DNA of 64,000 nucleotides from assembly GCA_002110485.1 (NCBI GenBank), contig MOWL01000001.1, positions 2,046,001-2,110,000 on the forward strand, in the 5' to 3' direction. This document shows, piece after piece, positions 24,701-36,240 of this stretch. The position numbers and the translations under genes were made by a program. The DNA is from Emergomyces orientalis (taxonomy: Eukaryota > Ascomycota > Eurotiomycetes > Onygenales > Ajellomycetaceae). The first letter of the stretch is position 1. Every line of letters starts with the position of its first letter. The notes under the pieces are model-generated. The model made no database searches. It saw nothing but the letters and a program-made list of their open reading frames with translations, and was not told where the DNA came from.

Positions 24701-26275
24701 ACGGAATAAAACTGATAAGAAGAAAAGCCATGGGGGGCCTATCGGTATTTTTTGGCAAAGAATTGCCTCCCGCTAAATCCTTTCCCGCTATGCTTTTGGA
24801 GGGGGATTTGGCCCTGGTGGTCGATTGAGATAATAGCTTCACAGCTCTGTTATGCTTTGCTCCGCTACGACCGGGAGGATGTCACGTTCGCGGATGTTAT
24901 TTACGGGATTACGAACGAAAAATCCTATACAACCATCGAATTGTTGCGTTGTATTGACTTGCCACTTGTCATTTATCAGTCTCAACAGATTTATTCCTTT
25001 TTTCAACTACCTTGCTTGGGAAACCCTCACGTCATTCAGCAAACTTTTCACACACGCAATGGTTGTTCTCAATGGTGATATTTTTTTCACGACGAAATGG
25101 GAATTCCTTTACTCGTTTGAGAAAGGAAAAATCAAAAGAGGATATATGCCGGTTCACCAGTGTACGGGGTGTTTCTCCAAGACAAGGTAGAGGATGCATC
25201 TATTCATTACACAGTGCTAGGTCTATGGGATAATTAATTGTCGAAAACAGGTTGGCATATACCATTGCTCATTTATGGCGATTGTTATTTATGTTGAATG
25301 AACGTAGGTTTGCCATTATTGGGTTATTTTGTACAAGCTCCGCTGGCAAGCAAACCTACAAAGCTTGTTAATACGCGTATACCCGAGATAACTTGGGCAA
25401 ATCAATGAGCTTTTGAGGGGTTTATTGAACCTCTGTGTCTTTATACGGAGGAATGTATGTATAGTAGGCTATGTATATATCTAGAATTATTGAATAGAAG
25501 ATCGATGGCTGCAAGGCGCATATAGATATTTGATCAGCAGCCTATGATCAATTATATACCTTTCTCGCCAAAATGGAAATAGATCCGTAATAAAACATTG
25601 GCAAAAAAATGGATCCTTTCACTATATGAATAGCTATCAGTGGGTAGTTCTCTGCTATGTTAAGTATTTGCTGCAAATCAGGAAACAATCAAACAATTAA
25701 GGAAGATAAGGGGAAAATCTATAGACAAGGAATTCAATTACACAGTAGCTTTTTTTTTCAATATTTGAATACATAGATAATTATTAAGGTTATTATTCCC
25801 ACAAACGCCCTTGGTAATGCTATGCTATGTTGAAGGAAATAAAAATGAAACACCTCCAACAAAGACCACATCAATCAAAAAACCAGTCCAAAATGCGATG
25901 GTACATGGGAAACAGAAAGTAAGTATGAATATGGTCAAGGTGCTGCCAGAAAATTGGCGTATATGTAGATGAAATCATCGTCCGGGTATTTAATGACTGG
26001 AGTTTTTTTATTTCGAATATTGGGGAGAATGATCGTGACGAGCCCAAGTATTGGAGGCCTGCTCATTGTTCGCCTGTGCCATCCACCCATCAAAGGTCAA
26101 AGGAAAATAGTGTGAAATCGTTCAGGTCATCATAGCCATTCTTTTTTTTTTTTTTTTTTTTTTTTTTTGTTGAAAAGGAAAACAATAGAGTTAGAAAAAA
26201 GAAAATCCCCATGAATGCGAAGAAAGTGGTTGTACAGGGTACTCTGCTGGTTTGCATCTCCCCGCCTGGGATTTT
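24701..26275. other. Convergent 3' flanks, AT-rich
   Basis: FMC1 (plus) and the cyclin gene (minus) end towards each other across this spacer. Open frames at 24752-25233 overlap in several frames without protein character. Bases 25240-26240 are AT-rich and include a 27-T run (26142-26168). I see no gene. Confidence 0.5.
26142..26168. repeat. Poly-T tract, 27 nt
   Basis: Longest homopolymer noticed in the window, 108 bp beyond the cyclin stop codon. In the cyclin direction it reads as poly-A. It may lie in the 3' UTR; an old retroposed poly-A tail is possible, but no element body is visible beside it. Confidence 0.9.
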
Positions 26276-27478
26276 CTAAGTCCGCGCAGAAGCTCGTGAC
26301 ATCCGTCCGCCCATGTAGTTGCTCGCAGCCGAGTTGAAAAATCTCGATATCAAGCCGCCGCCGCTACCGCTTCCAGCCGCGGTTTTCACCTTTTTGGTGG
26401 GCTGTTCGGTGCCATACATCGAGCTAAGGGGATGTCGCTGTTGCTGTTGAAGTTTGGACTTTGGGTGAACGGCATGAATGTTAACGTAGCTGTAGGACAT
26501 TGACGCTGGGCTGGCATGGGTTTCCGCTACTATAACGTCGTCAGTGGCGTACGAGAATTGGCCGATGCTGGCGGGCGTGCCTCTAGAGCTTGGAGCGAGA
26601 CTGGACGAGCGAGACGATGAACTTGGCGCCCTGGATCCGCCACGAGAGAGCGGAGGCAGGTCCTTGATTGACGGAGGGGAGATGGATCGACCGGATCGGC
26701 CCGATCGGTAGGGCGATGGGTTTCTCTTTTGGCCCGTGCGAGGACCCTCGAGGGTCGACGTGTTTGATCGCGCCATTGTCAGGGCTTCGCAGGGGTCGAT
26801 TGAGAAGTCGTCGCCTTGTTCCTCCATATCGAATTCATTTAGTTGAAGCATTTCCTGTTCACCTTCGAACTCAAGTCGCGCACGGATCGGCGCGAGGAAC
26901 GGCTCGAAATAATCAAAAAGATCGTCCTCAGTGACACGAGTTTCCCAATTCAACAAATAGAGTAGCTGGCGCTCCATCAGGTTGACTTCGGGAAGAGAGA
27001 ATCCGAAGTCAGTGTACCCCTTTACCGCCGAGTAGCGGGCCCAGTGTTTATTCTTCGGGCTTGAATCGTTCAGGTTCTTAGCTGCGAGGATTAGAGATGC
27101 TAAGAATATGCGATGACTTGTACATCGCATCCCCTTGGACATGGCGGGAAGTTTAGCCCGAAGACGACCCAGAAAGACCAGGGTGGACATCAGGGTCGGA
27201 ACTTCGACGTGAGATCGGTTGACAATCGAGCAGATAAATTCGGCTAAGGAAGGGAGTGGAGGCGACTGTGGAACCGGGTTCTCTAAGGCATTGAGTGGGG
27301 GAGTTGTCGGGGGTGTTAGAGGGTTGGGTTGGTTGAAGGTCGAAGGGGTAACTCGTTCCTCGCATCGGATGACGAGTGCTGCCTGTTGGGCGAGGTATAA
27401 AACCATCTCACGGGAGACTGGCAGCGTCACAAACTCATTCAGAGCGGCTCGGTTGTAGTAAGATGTTGATCGTGCCAT
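26276..27478 (-). CDS. PHO85-type cyclin (PCL1/2 - PclA group)
   Basis: A single 400-residue exon starting at the ATG at 27478; five preceding codons lack an ATG. The cyclin domain covers roughly residues 60-200: SLAEFICSIVNRSHVEVPTL, LVFLGRLRAKLP, RIFLASLILAAKNLNDSSPKN, and YTDFGFSLPEVNLMERQLLYLLNWETRV followed by DLFDYF. This pattern, especially the helix with NLNDSS.KNK.WA and FSL.EVN.ME, is that of Pcl1/Pcl2-like cyclins, which bind the Pho85 kinase and act at the G1/S transition and in fungal development (Aspergillus PclA). The C-terminal 200 residues are Ser/Arg/Pro-rich with many SP and TP sites, likely phosphorylation targets. Which paralogue this is cannot be decided from sequence alone. 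Confidence 0.9.
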   Translation of the reverse strand: MARSTSYYNRAALNEFVTLPVSREMVLYLAQQAALVIRCEERVTPSTFNQPNPLTPPTTPPLNALENPVPQSPPLPSLAEFICSIVNRSHVEVPTLMSTLVFLGRLRAKLPAMSKGMRCTSHRIFLASLILAAKNLNDSSPKNKHWARYSAVKGYTDFGFSLPEVNLMERQLLYLLNWETRVTEDDLFDYFEPFLAPIRARLEFEGEQEMLQLNEFDMEEQGDDFSIDPCEALTMARSNTSTLEGPRTGQKRNPSPYRSGRSGRSISPPSIKDLPPLSRGGSRAPSSSSRSSSLAPSSRGTPASIGQFSYATDDVIVAETHASPASMSYSYVNIHAVHPKSKLQQQQRHPLSSMYGTEQPTKKVKTAAGSGSGGGLISRFFNSAASNYMGGRMSRASART

Positions 27479-30400
27479 GTCTGATCTATGCAACGGATAT
27501 CCAATTCGTATGTTCTGATATTATGGGTTGCTGGCAAATATACCAGCGTGGTAAAATGAAGTGAATGGAAACGCGTCAAACCAAAGGTCCAGAAAAAGTG
27601 TTTGCGCAGATAAATAGCTCTCCGTTTGGGAAAGCCTCGTAAAATGCAGAATTAATCAAACATATATCAACTGTGAATTGTGCAATGAATATGCGTAGAA
27701 ATGGCAGGTTCCGTTGTCAAAACGATTCGTAAACAAGAGGGAGTGAATGGGTTGCAAAATCATTCAATGAAGAATATATAAACAAATAAACTGTAATTTC
27801 AGGTCTCTGCCCAGCAGAGTATTTCGATCGGAAGAGGAGCTTCTGTCGCCCTCCTCAGTTGACAGTGTTTTCAACTTCCAGACCTGTCTAGGAGCTGCAG
27901 CTGCGGGGGTAGAGGGAGGAAAGTGGAAGAGCTAGATACATGCAGAGCCGATGTCAGCCACAAAGTAAACTATCAGGTCTCTCTACCAGGTTCAAACAGG
28001 AGGCCCACGCAGAACTGTTTTACTAACAAGGATTTTCCAACAATTCCTTGTTTGTGCACAAGAAGAACCAAGCTAAAGTCGGGAGGAGCTATTGACGAAA
28101 CGGCCAGGCACAGCAGCAAAGAAGCGGATCGTATCCCAGATGGATCAAGTCTTCGTCCCAGGTTTAGAGTTGAGGGTATATAGGAGTAAAAACAAAAACA
28201 AAATATAATAACAAATCAAGAATGATGCAGGATAAAAGCCTCTATATTATAGTCAAGGGAAAAAGAAAAGCGACCAACAGAACAACGAAACAGAGCGGGA
28301 AAAACCGTGAACATGTGGCTAAGTCCTGTGAAAGGAGTGGACAGAGCTGGACGACATATTCAATATATACCCAGATGTGTCGGCTCGATCCACAGGGAAT
28401 GGGATAAAATAGTCACAGAGCCATCCAGATTTAGCAAGCCCTGACAAAGCCAGGCGTCTCGGGGGCGGGCGGCTGGTGACTGTCGAATGGTCCATAGGGT
28501 CATGTTGGCCAAACGCAGGAGAGCTGGCGTTTGACATAATCTGCCACTGTTGGGTATGAAGCGGAGACAACGTTAGAATTTAGCACGAACATGACCAACG
28601 CAGGAGGCTGCAGAATCCTTGGATGCAACCTTGTCTACGGTGGGAAAGGTTAGGCGTGTTTGAAAACCACAACTGCGAGTCTTGTGAGCGAGTCAAGCCC
28701 TCTGCTCCCAAGCAGTCGTGACTAGCCTCTTGATGCGAGAGGGACAAGACTCGATGTCCATTCGCTACTACTGGTGGGCGACTCCGATAGTCAGGAGGCA
28801 GAACCAGTTTCAGAATGCCCTGTTTTGTCTCGAGTTTAGCGCTGGACTCTTGGCTGGGGAACGCTGGGACCTTGAAGATCACATCTGGGGTTCCAAAGTA
28901 GCCAGCCCTTTGCTTTCTGCCGAACTCATTCTAGCCGGGATGCCGGTTAAGGCTGCACCAGTAGCAGATTTGGAGGCCGTGGATCCATTTTTTTTTTTTT
29001 TTTTGCCTCCGCATCGAGATCCCTGTGGGCGCGCTATGACAGAGCCAATGATCGCGTGCGCCCTTGAAATAGAATCATGCTCATGTAACAAAACAATCCA
29101 CTCATCTCGCCGCGACCCGGCGTCAATTATTGGTGGGACTAAACCCTTAATAAACTCGTATCACCAAAGTTCAGAGACTGATGGTAATTCGTGCTGTGTC
29201 ATGGTTGTCGTCGTCGTTGTCGAGATTATTCTTGTCCTCTCTTGACTAGTTACTCTATTCTTAGAGGTTGTATGTCGCCAGTATCCAGGGCCTGGGCGGG
29301 AATTAGGTCTAGGGCTTTGGGGGCTTTTACCCCTAACGGACATCAACCCTAATTCCAGGGGTTGGCCATTGAACCTCCACAAAAAGCAAAATATTTGCAT
29401 GACCTGCTCATTTCTGTAACTATTGAAGCTAAATTTTGTTTTTCGCTAATATATACACAGTACTACATATGTGTTCTCTTCATCTCCCATATGCATTAGC
29501 AGAAAGGGTTCAATTGATGTGTTGTTTGTCTCCCATTTTGGTCGTGCCTGGGATTTCATAGCGTCATCGAATTTGACGCCCAGTGGTTTGCTGATGACTT
29601 GCATGGCTATTTTAGGTACCTTTAAGGCCGCGAGTATTCGCCAGATCCTATTGATTCAGATCCCTTGCTCATAAATCATTCAATAATTTACACCATGGAT
29701 CTCGCTGGCCACTCAAGAGGCACGAAACTGAGGATGAGTTGGCGTCCGAGGCAGCAAGTTAATATTGAGATTTTCATACCTACCATCGGAATTTTGCAGC
29801 TTCTTCGCTTTGTTTCAAACTTTGTTTTGTTTCCCTCCTGTTGCCTCATCTACCGTCCGCATAGTTCCTTTGGTTGGAAATTACTGGATCAACGCGGCCG
29901 AATGCCAAAGATCGAGCCACAGACACGTAAAGCAACTTATTTTGGAGCCGGGGCTCGTAATCGTCGGCTTCAACCCCATTTTGGGCTGAAACGGCCCATA
30001 TCTTTTCCTCTCGTTCGGAGAGTGAGGCAAGACTGTCAAGCTTCCAAAACCATCAAATTGCTAATGCCCATTAGCGTCTTTGTTAAATGCAAGAATTTCC
30101 TTGTGAGCTGTTGAAAACCAACGGAATAACCACAAAGCTCCTAAGGTCTTTGGCTCTTTGAAATATTGACATGGCAACCAAACCAGCCTCATCTAATAAC
30201 CAAAGATCAGAACCCAACAGGGGCAAAACGGGGATATCCTTAATCACATAAACCAGAAAAACGTGCTTTTTGGTAATCTGCACTACGCTCCATTTTGCAG
30301 CACAAGCGCCCAACCCAAACTCCTGCTCTGCGCACCTTAGGTATGTAGCCGCCATCGATATTTTTGCACTCTGGCGCTGAAACGTGGGTTTGGACCACCA

Positions 30401-32342
30401 CGTTCTACTGCCTGCGTATATAACCCCCACGGCGTTCTTTTTATATTTAGAATAGTTATGGATTAGTATTATCATTCAACCCTTTAATGATGTATCAATG
30501 CGAAAATCATGAGGATATCTTTATCCCTGAACGGCGCTTGGAGCCCAACAGCGCATCTAAATTTATCCTCCGAGGGTTTCATTGCTGTTCTTGTTTTTTG
30601 TATTCTGTCTTCTCATACACCCCTTTACCAAACTCCTATTCCCTTTTTGTTTCGGGTCAGGAGTAAAAATTCTAAAATTGCGTTCGGTTGTGTAACTTGT
30701 GTTTCTGGCAGTGGCATGGACATGTCTGCTTGTCGCCATTCTCAAGCCAATCCCCATCCACCAACTCCATTCTCAGAAAGTTTTGTTTCCTAGAAGAACA
30801 TATTGGGATGGTTTCAATGAAACAGCATTATTATTTCTGAGAATAAAACCCGATCTTCCAACTATTGCGATTATAAGTGAACTGGAATTTGGTGTGCCGA
30901 GATCACCCAGCCCATGCGATTATACTAGCCTTTGGTACCACTCATGGATCTCCGGAGCCTCGACTTCCCACTTCTACCCTCATTCGACACAGAAAATATT
31001 GCCTCTGTTTTTACTTTCTCTATTCAATCCCCAACAGGATGCCGTCGGTCTTATTTATATGCTCATTTTGACTATTTTCACCTTCCACACCCACTTTGAC
31101 AAGCCCCCATTTCACCGAAATAGGCCCGTATCCATCCGTTTGCATCCTGCACCCGTTTCTATCCCAGAGTTGGAAGATCTGATGATCTAACCTCGGGCTT
31201 TTACTATATAATAAGAAGGTCGATAGTGGTACCAGCGGCGGTTCTTTCGTTTCTTTCTCACACCGTCTGTATAGATGTTCATTTCGCACAAACCCTTAGC
31301 GCCCTCATGAGCCATGCTCTGGGGAAGTGGCTCAGGGCATAGTTCTGACATGACTATGACTATTTCGACCTGCCACGGTTCATGTATTCTTCTTGGTTTG
31401 ACCTTTTTGTAAAATCGTTTTGATACCCCGCTTGGTGGTGTTGGGCCTCCCTACTATCAAAGATGGGGCGGGTCAGCCCTCCAACCCCTGACTCCCGTTC
31501 CCACTTTCAAAAGAATCGCTAGAAAGGAGATTGTACCTGAATATCAATCCAATCTATCTGATCTATCACGTATGTCTTCTTGTCACGGTCATCATATCTC
31601 ACCAGCTCTCCCAAAGGGATATGCGGCTTGTATGCTTTATCACATTGTATCGCATAGCTCACCGGGCTGCAACGGGGTCCAAAAGCAAATGACTCCTCCG
31701 TTGAGGTATTGAATACGGCTCATAACCAATCCTTCAACGACTGCAACTTGACTACGTAATGATGGAAACGTTAATATCCAATGTATATATTGGATATTCC
31801 CTGTTAACATGTCCGTGTTAAAATAGTAAGAAAGCCCACCTACGGTGCCTCCGCGATATGGATTTTCATGCTTGCATTATTTCATGTCTATCACACGGCG
31901 TTGTCTTATGTATGGGAAATACCGAATCCGCCGGATAGTACGAGATATGACTGGCTGTGGGGAGGTGTTAAATGAATACAGGCCAAGATTTTTTAATTGT
32001 GGGTACACCCTATTTTCTCTCCCGAGTGCTTCCTGTGAACCCTGCCAAGTTGATCTTCAATAAGAACATACATCTCTTCGATTTTTACAGCAAAGAGCTG
32101 TTTAATAATCTTATCACTCTGTACAAAAATTAGTGGATAAATTTGTCTCGCAACAACGTGGAAGAGATGGGTTAAAGGAAAGGCATTAAAACCTGGAAAT
32201 CGCAATCTGGCCATTGTATTCTTCGACTTCTGCTATATCCAGCTATGCCAGGAACATCAAGTTTTAACGATGGGATTGTCCAGCTCATGTCTACGCCGAA
32301 CGAACATTTAAAGCGTTCAAAATTTCTATCATTCATCATTTT
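27479..32342. other. Gene-poor, AT-rich spacer
   Basis: No gene is supported over 4.9 kb. The left end is the promoter side of the cyclin gene. It includes a T17 run (28988-29004) and a perfect palindrome at 31773-31798. Open frames at 28718-29245 and 30083-30475 (minus, 130 codons) lack recognisable domains; the latter has protein-like composition and could be a relic. Many adjacent short frames with stops are compatible with old, mutated sequence, but I cannot quantify it. Confidence 0.45.
31773..31798. repeat. Perfect 10-bp inverted repeat
   Basis: AATATCCAAT (31773-31782) and its exact reverse complement ATTGGATATT (31789-31798) flank a GTATAT spacer. It is in non-coding DNA; each arm carries a CCAAT/ATTGG pentamer. 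Could be a cruciform or a dimeric protein site; no further evidence. Confidence 0.85.
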
Positions 32343-33241
32343 CTAAGCAATCTCGTTTGGAGGCACAAGTAAATGGCCATGTATATTTGAGAGCCTTTGA
32401 AAAATTAACTGGTGTACTGAAAAATCAATGAATACAGAACCAATCAGTTGACCGATTGCCTTGTCAGCGCTGTTGGGCGTTGACGGTCCTCGTTCTTTTG
32501 CCTCTTTGTCACGAATTACTTTCTGCTTCACCTTCAACCTGATCAAGAGATTCATGTTTAAAGAGCCCCCCCTTCAGACAAGATAGTTTTGAATACATTG
32601 ACATACTGTCATCCTCATTATACACCCTGAATTTGCGTCGGGGGAGGTTATTTTCAAGTGTGATACTTCTGCTTGCATCGAGAATTACCCGGCCCTTCTA
32701 GATATTCATATGTTTGTCATGAGAAATTATCTTGTCGATGGCGGAGGAAAACCTCGATGTTACTTACCTGATATTTATCTTACATGCATACACTGCTGCC
32801 ACTTCGGCCTCAGTGAGTCCAATAGTGACTTTATGATTAATGGAATCCAAATGGATATCCTGCTGGAGCTCAGCACGCATGCGTGGATCCCTCCAAGCGG
32901 TAGAGATGCTGTAAACGAACTCAGCCCAAAGTGAAGGAAAATCAGGTATTGTGCTTGCGAAGTGCAAGACTATGAGCTGATTAACACAGCGGGTATAGCT
33001 CTGAAGCCATTTCAAGGCTTGCTTGCAAGTGGGCAAGCCGGGTTGAGAATCTTTGTGATCAGAAGAAAGATAGAGCTCGAAAGTGCTCTTTTATATCAGT
33101 CTCATTCTCCTCATGAGAACACTGGAATCCCCAGCTCTTGAGAACTTTCTACTTGTCGTATTCTAACTGAGTCGGGCTTTATTCGCGAGCTCGTTGATCA
33201 TTTTTCCTGGCCAGTGTCAAGCAGTTTTGGGCGAGAGCCAT
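32343..33241 (-). pseudogene. Probable decayed gene, family unrecognised
   Basis: Reading leftward from ATG 33241, the frame begins MALAQNCLTLARKNDQRARE, then meets TAA and, 10 codons later, TAG. The same frame continues KVLKSWGFQCSHEENETDI to ALSFF and a TGA, while a neighbouring frame carries on in register with SDHKDSQPGLPTCKQALKWL and remains open for about 100 codons. That frame ends at a strong donor (GTAAGT, 32767-32762); an acceptor at 32539 restores an open frame (KVKQKVIRDKEAKERGPS) to a stop at 32343. Both nonsense codons could come from CAA/CAG by C-to-T change. I do not recognise the protein. Parts of the first section could be intronic, so a live gene with a different exon layout is possible. 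Confidence 0.42.
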
Positions 33242-34772
33242 TCTGGCGCATAGGAATTAGAGACTCCTAGAGAATGCTCAATATATGTATGAGTTCATTG
33301 CCCAAAACACCTTTATTTCCGCTAGTGCTGGAGAGAGGTCTTTCTACGTGCGTGTACAGGCCATTCCAAAGTCCATACCCACGACCATATCTGGTTGCCA
33401 TTCATCATCCAGGTCCATTGTGGGGAACTCATCCAGCTTTTACCAATGTTTCCTGCCTTTCACCTTTTTTCAACTGTGCTCATCCCCCGTTAGAGCCTGA
33501 CTAGAAGACGGTGGATGCGGCCACAGCCCATTTTGAGCTAGGGATAATCATAAGGGTCAGAAGGATTAAGCACTGTACACTATATCGACTGTATTAAAGT
33601 TCTTCGATGATGGTTAACAAGACGGCTTCGGGCCTTGCCTCTCGGAACACTGGTCGATATTCCTATGCTAGATTGAGGTTATCAATTTAACATTGCATAA
33701 TTGCGATTGGGACAAAACTAGTTGCAGGGTGGGTAATTAAATACGATGGGAAAATCAACCACCTGCAAAAATTGAATTAGATAGAGCAACCTGCAAGTGA
33801 TGTCCAAACATTGTGGTTGTCGGAGGCGGCGGGCATGAATGGGGTCCTGCTATCATTCCCATTTTCCGCAATTTGTCTTTTTCTCAATCTCCCAGCTTCT
33901 CTGAATGGCCGTTGATATCCTGAATGGCCATTGATATGCCAGTGGCTTCTTCTTTTCCATTTTCACAAGGGGGGGTTAGATAAAATGCGACCAAGAGGAG
34001 CATTCACTTGGGAACTCCATGGCCGATTTCGCTTTCTCACTCACTCTCCCTTCTCCTTTTTTCTCTCTCTGTGCAATCGCTATCATCTGAGAGCCTAAAA
34101 ATGTCAGCATACCCTCCATGGCAAGTCAGGTCAGTGAAATTACCGTACAGAAAGGCTCGAGCGGTCAGGTGTTGTTGAACATCTGTTATTTATAGACGTG
34201 AGAAACTTGTACAGCCAATTATGACAAGAGATAGCAGAAGCTGGCAGGAAAAGCTGTGCCCTTTATTTATTGCGGTAGTGTAACCAAAGAAACAGACCGC
34301 AGAATGTACAGGGTTCATCATATTTATTGCTTGACACCCGCAAATGGTACTATTGAGAATAACACTTCTGGAAACTTGTTGCCCATAATCCGGCCGAATA
34401 ACCCATATTCACTTGCGCAGCAACCTGGAGTGTGAGCCTCTTGATTTGAGCAAGGGCCGGAATGCTGACATAATGATAGAATCATGTGACATTACTAGCC
34501 CCATCACATCCGACCCCATCCCATCGACTTCTTTGTCAATTAGCCTGAGAATCCCATTTATCTCACTTCACCAACCTTTACATCCAATAACCACATCACA
34601 GCTATCTATCCAGAACTCAAGGAACCATCGCCTTTCAATCCGCGACTTTAATTTCAAACATTTGAAGTTAAATTTGACATTCCGGACTCCCGCCACCATA
34701 TTCCACTACCAATCGCCTCTTTGAGCCTTATTTAAATTCCTCCACAAGGAAACACTTACAACACCAGTAATC
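33242..34772. other. Spacer upstream of antizyme
   Basis: No gene is supported. It holds a two-copy 19-bp tandem repeat (33901-33938, unit CTGAATGGCCGTTGATATC with two mismatches). Bases about 34500-34770 are C/T-rich on the + strand and are probably the promoter and leader of the antizyme gene. Confidence 0.5.
33901..33938. repeat. 19-bp direct tandem repeat, two copies
   Basis: CTGAATGGCC plus GTTGATATC is repeated immediately with two substitutions. Non-coding. Confidence 0.85.
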
Positions 34773-35769
34773 ATGGCGGGAATCTCAAGTAGTAGTCAAA
34801 ATAACAATTCAAGTCGTCAGCAAATGTTTGAATGGAGCCCGCAGACCAAGGTTCTCGCCAGCTGCTACTCCGTCAACACTAGAACCGCGGGCCTCAGCAG
34901 TTTCCATTACTGCACTACGGTTGGCACCGGTAAGTTCACATTATTGTTCATACCATTCATACACGTGAATGTATTAATGGATCGTCTCTGGCTAACGAAA
35001 AAATTTTCCCAAAATTTAGGAGCCCAGTGGTATCCCTGAGGTCCCTTCTGGGCATAAATTTCCCCCGACAAGTCCTCCCGCAAAAGTCTCGGCCACCGCA
35101 GCAGCAGTGGCCGATCAGTTCCGGTCGTCGCAAATGACGCCGGGATGCGATGGGGAGGCAGTGCAAACTATCACGGAAGAGTGTGAGAGGCTCTTCTGCG
35201 ACACATTGCGGGCAGTGTTCCTTGGTGAGAGGCAACTTGCTCCACAACAGTCGCTGGTGATAGGTGCGGCTCGAAATAACAATAATAAAAACGTAAGCGT
35301 AAATGTATCGGAAATGATAACGACAAAGACGGCCGGGCGAATTCAGAACTGCATTGAAGTGTGGGATTACGCTGGAGACACGATTTATAGAGGGTTTGTC
35401 GCTGCTGATGGCAACCGAAAGACCCTTTTTGTGTTTTTTGACAACCATACTTGTGCTGGGCAAGGGTTCAAGTCTGGGTTCGTTGTGCCCCTTCTTTTAT
35501 CTTTCCAACTTTCTATTATATCCGCGGCTAACTGGTAACGTCTGTATAGCTTGATGGCCCTTTTTGAAATTGGCAGCATTTCCGACCTCGGTTGCTCAGA
35601 AATGGTTGCTTGTGTTGATCGATCGATGGACGCGGCGGAACTTGATGCTGTAATACGAAATCTAGGCTGGGTTGGGTTTGAATTAAGTAATTTACATGAT
35701 TGGGTTGTGCCTCCAGCAAAGAGCACGATTATCAGCAAGAGATGGTTGTTCATGACGGTTGAAATCTGA
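34773..35769 (+). CDS. OAZ1: Ornithine decarboxylase antizyme, +1 frameshifted
   Basis: Three exons: 34773-34929, 35020-35477 and 35550-35769 (introns 90 and 72 nt, each with a CTAAC branch site). The first frame encodes 58 residues ending VGTGAQWYP and meets TGA at 35037-35039. Skipping one base (T35037) enters a second frame that reads EVPSGHKFPP and continues without a stop through exon 2 and exon 3, giving about 277 aa in total. The second-frame product carries the antizyme domain: ECERLFCDTLRAVFLGERQ, VWDYAGDTIYRGFV, LMALFEIGSISDLGC and IRNLGWVGFEL near the end. Antizyme binds ornithine decarboxylase monomers, sends them to the proteasome and inhibits polyamine uptake; polyamines raise frameshifting, so the shift is the sensor. 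The donor of intron 2 (GTTCGT at 35478) is my choice over a weaker upstream GT. Conventional annotation would likely miss exon 1. Confidence 0.92.
35034..35039 (+). promoter_or_regulatory. Programmed +1 ribosomal frameshift site (CCC TGA)
   Basis: The last zero-frame sense codon CCC is followed by TGA and then G. Moving +1 gives CCC, skipped T, GAG, GTC. The codon arrangement UGG-UAU-CCC-UGA-GGU-CCC is close to the animal antizyme context UGG-UGC-UCC-UGA-UGU-CCC, and the shifted product begins EVPSG, like the DVP of animal antizymes. GCCCAG (35022-35027) and CTGGGC (35048-35053) are exact reverse complements flanking the site and could form a 6-bp stem with a 20-nt loop holding the shift codon. 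Whether that stem matters is unknown. Confidence 0.88.
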
Positions 35770-36240
35770 TGATTTTATCTTTTTAAGCTGTACCTGTTTT
35801 GTTTCCTGGTTGTTTCTATGCTAAATATCATGTCAGAGATACACAATGTCGGTTTAGCTATGCTATGGGTTAAATGAATGAGCTTTCTTTGTTGCATTTC
35901 CTCCTGGCTCCTGCGATTCCTCTTATATAACCCTAATCGGGACATACACTCTAGTAAACACGTGACTTTATTTGCTTACTCACCAGCGCCAAGTCCTCCC
36001 GCCCAAATGCGGGGGACTCCCCCCACCGTTTTTTCGTAGTTCCATATCAATCACTCACTTATCATGGAGCTGGATCTGCTTCAACTGCACAGCTCCACTC
36101 GAGTCCGTGACCGACTAAAGTGTTCTTGACTTCTGGGTGACCAAGGGCAGTCCGTCTCCCGTGCGGTTTGTCCATGGTCATGCGATATATGTATCTACAG
36201 AGCTATAAAAATCACTTGAAGAACATCCCTACACTGCTCA
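35770..36240. other. Spacer antizyme to Yippee-like gene
   Basis: Holds the antizyme 3' UTR and the promoter of the next gene. A CACGTG palindrome in ACACGTGAC lies at 35959-35964, 277 bp upstream of the next start codon. No gene is seen. Confidence 0.5.

Noticed and set aside
28718..29245. 175-codon open frame, plus strand
   Set aside because: Includes a poly-Phe stretch made by the T17 run and poly-Val at the end; random composition and no domain.
30083..30475. 130-codon open frame on the minus strand
   Set aside because: Composition is somewhat protein-like, but there are no recognised motifs and no connected exons; possible relic, not enough to annotate.
34773..35039. Antizyme first frame as a separate 58-residue gene
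   Set aside because: The exact +1 register with the downstream antizyme domain and the CCC TGA context explain it better as one frameshifted gene.
34930..35106. An alternative intron removing the TGA in the antizyme gene
   Set aside because: The strong splice pair 34930/35019 lies entirely upstream of the TGA; no good GT-AG pair spans the TGA while preserving frame.
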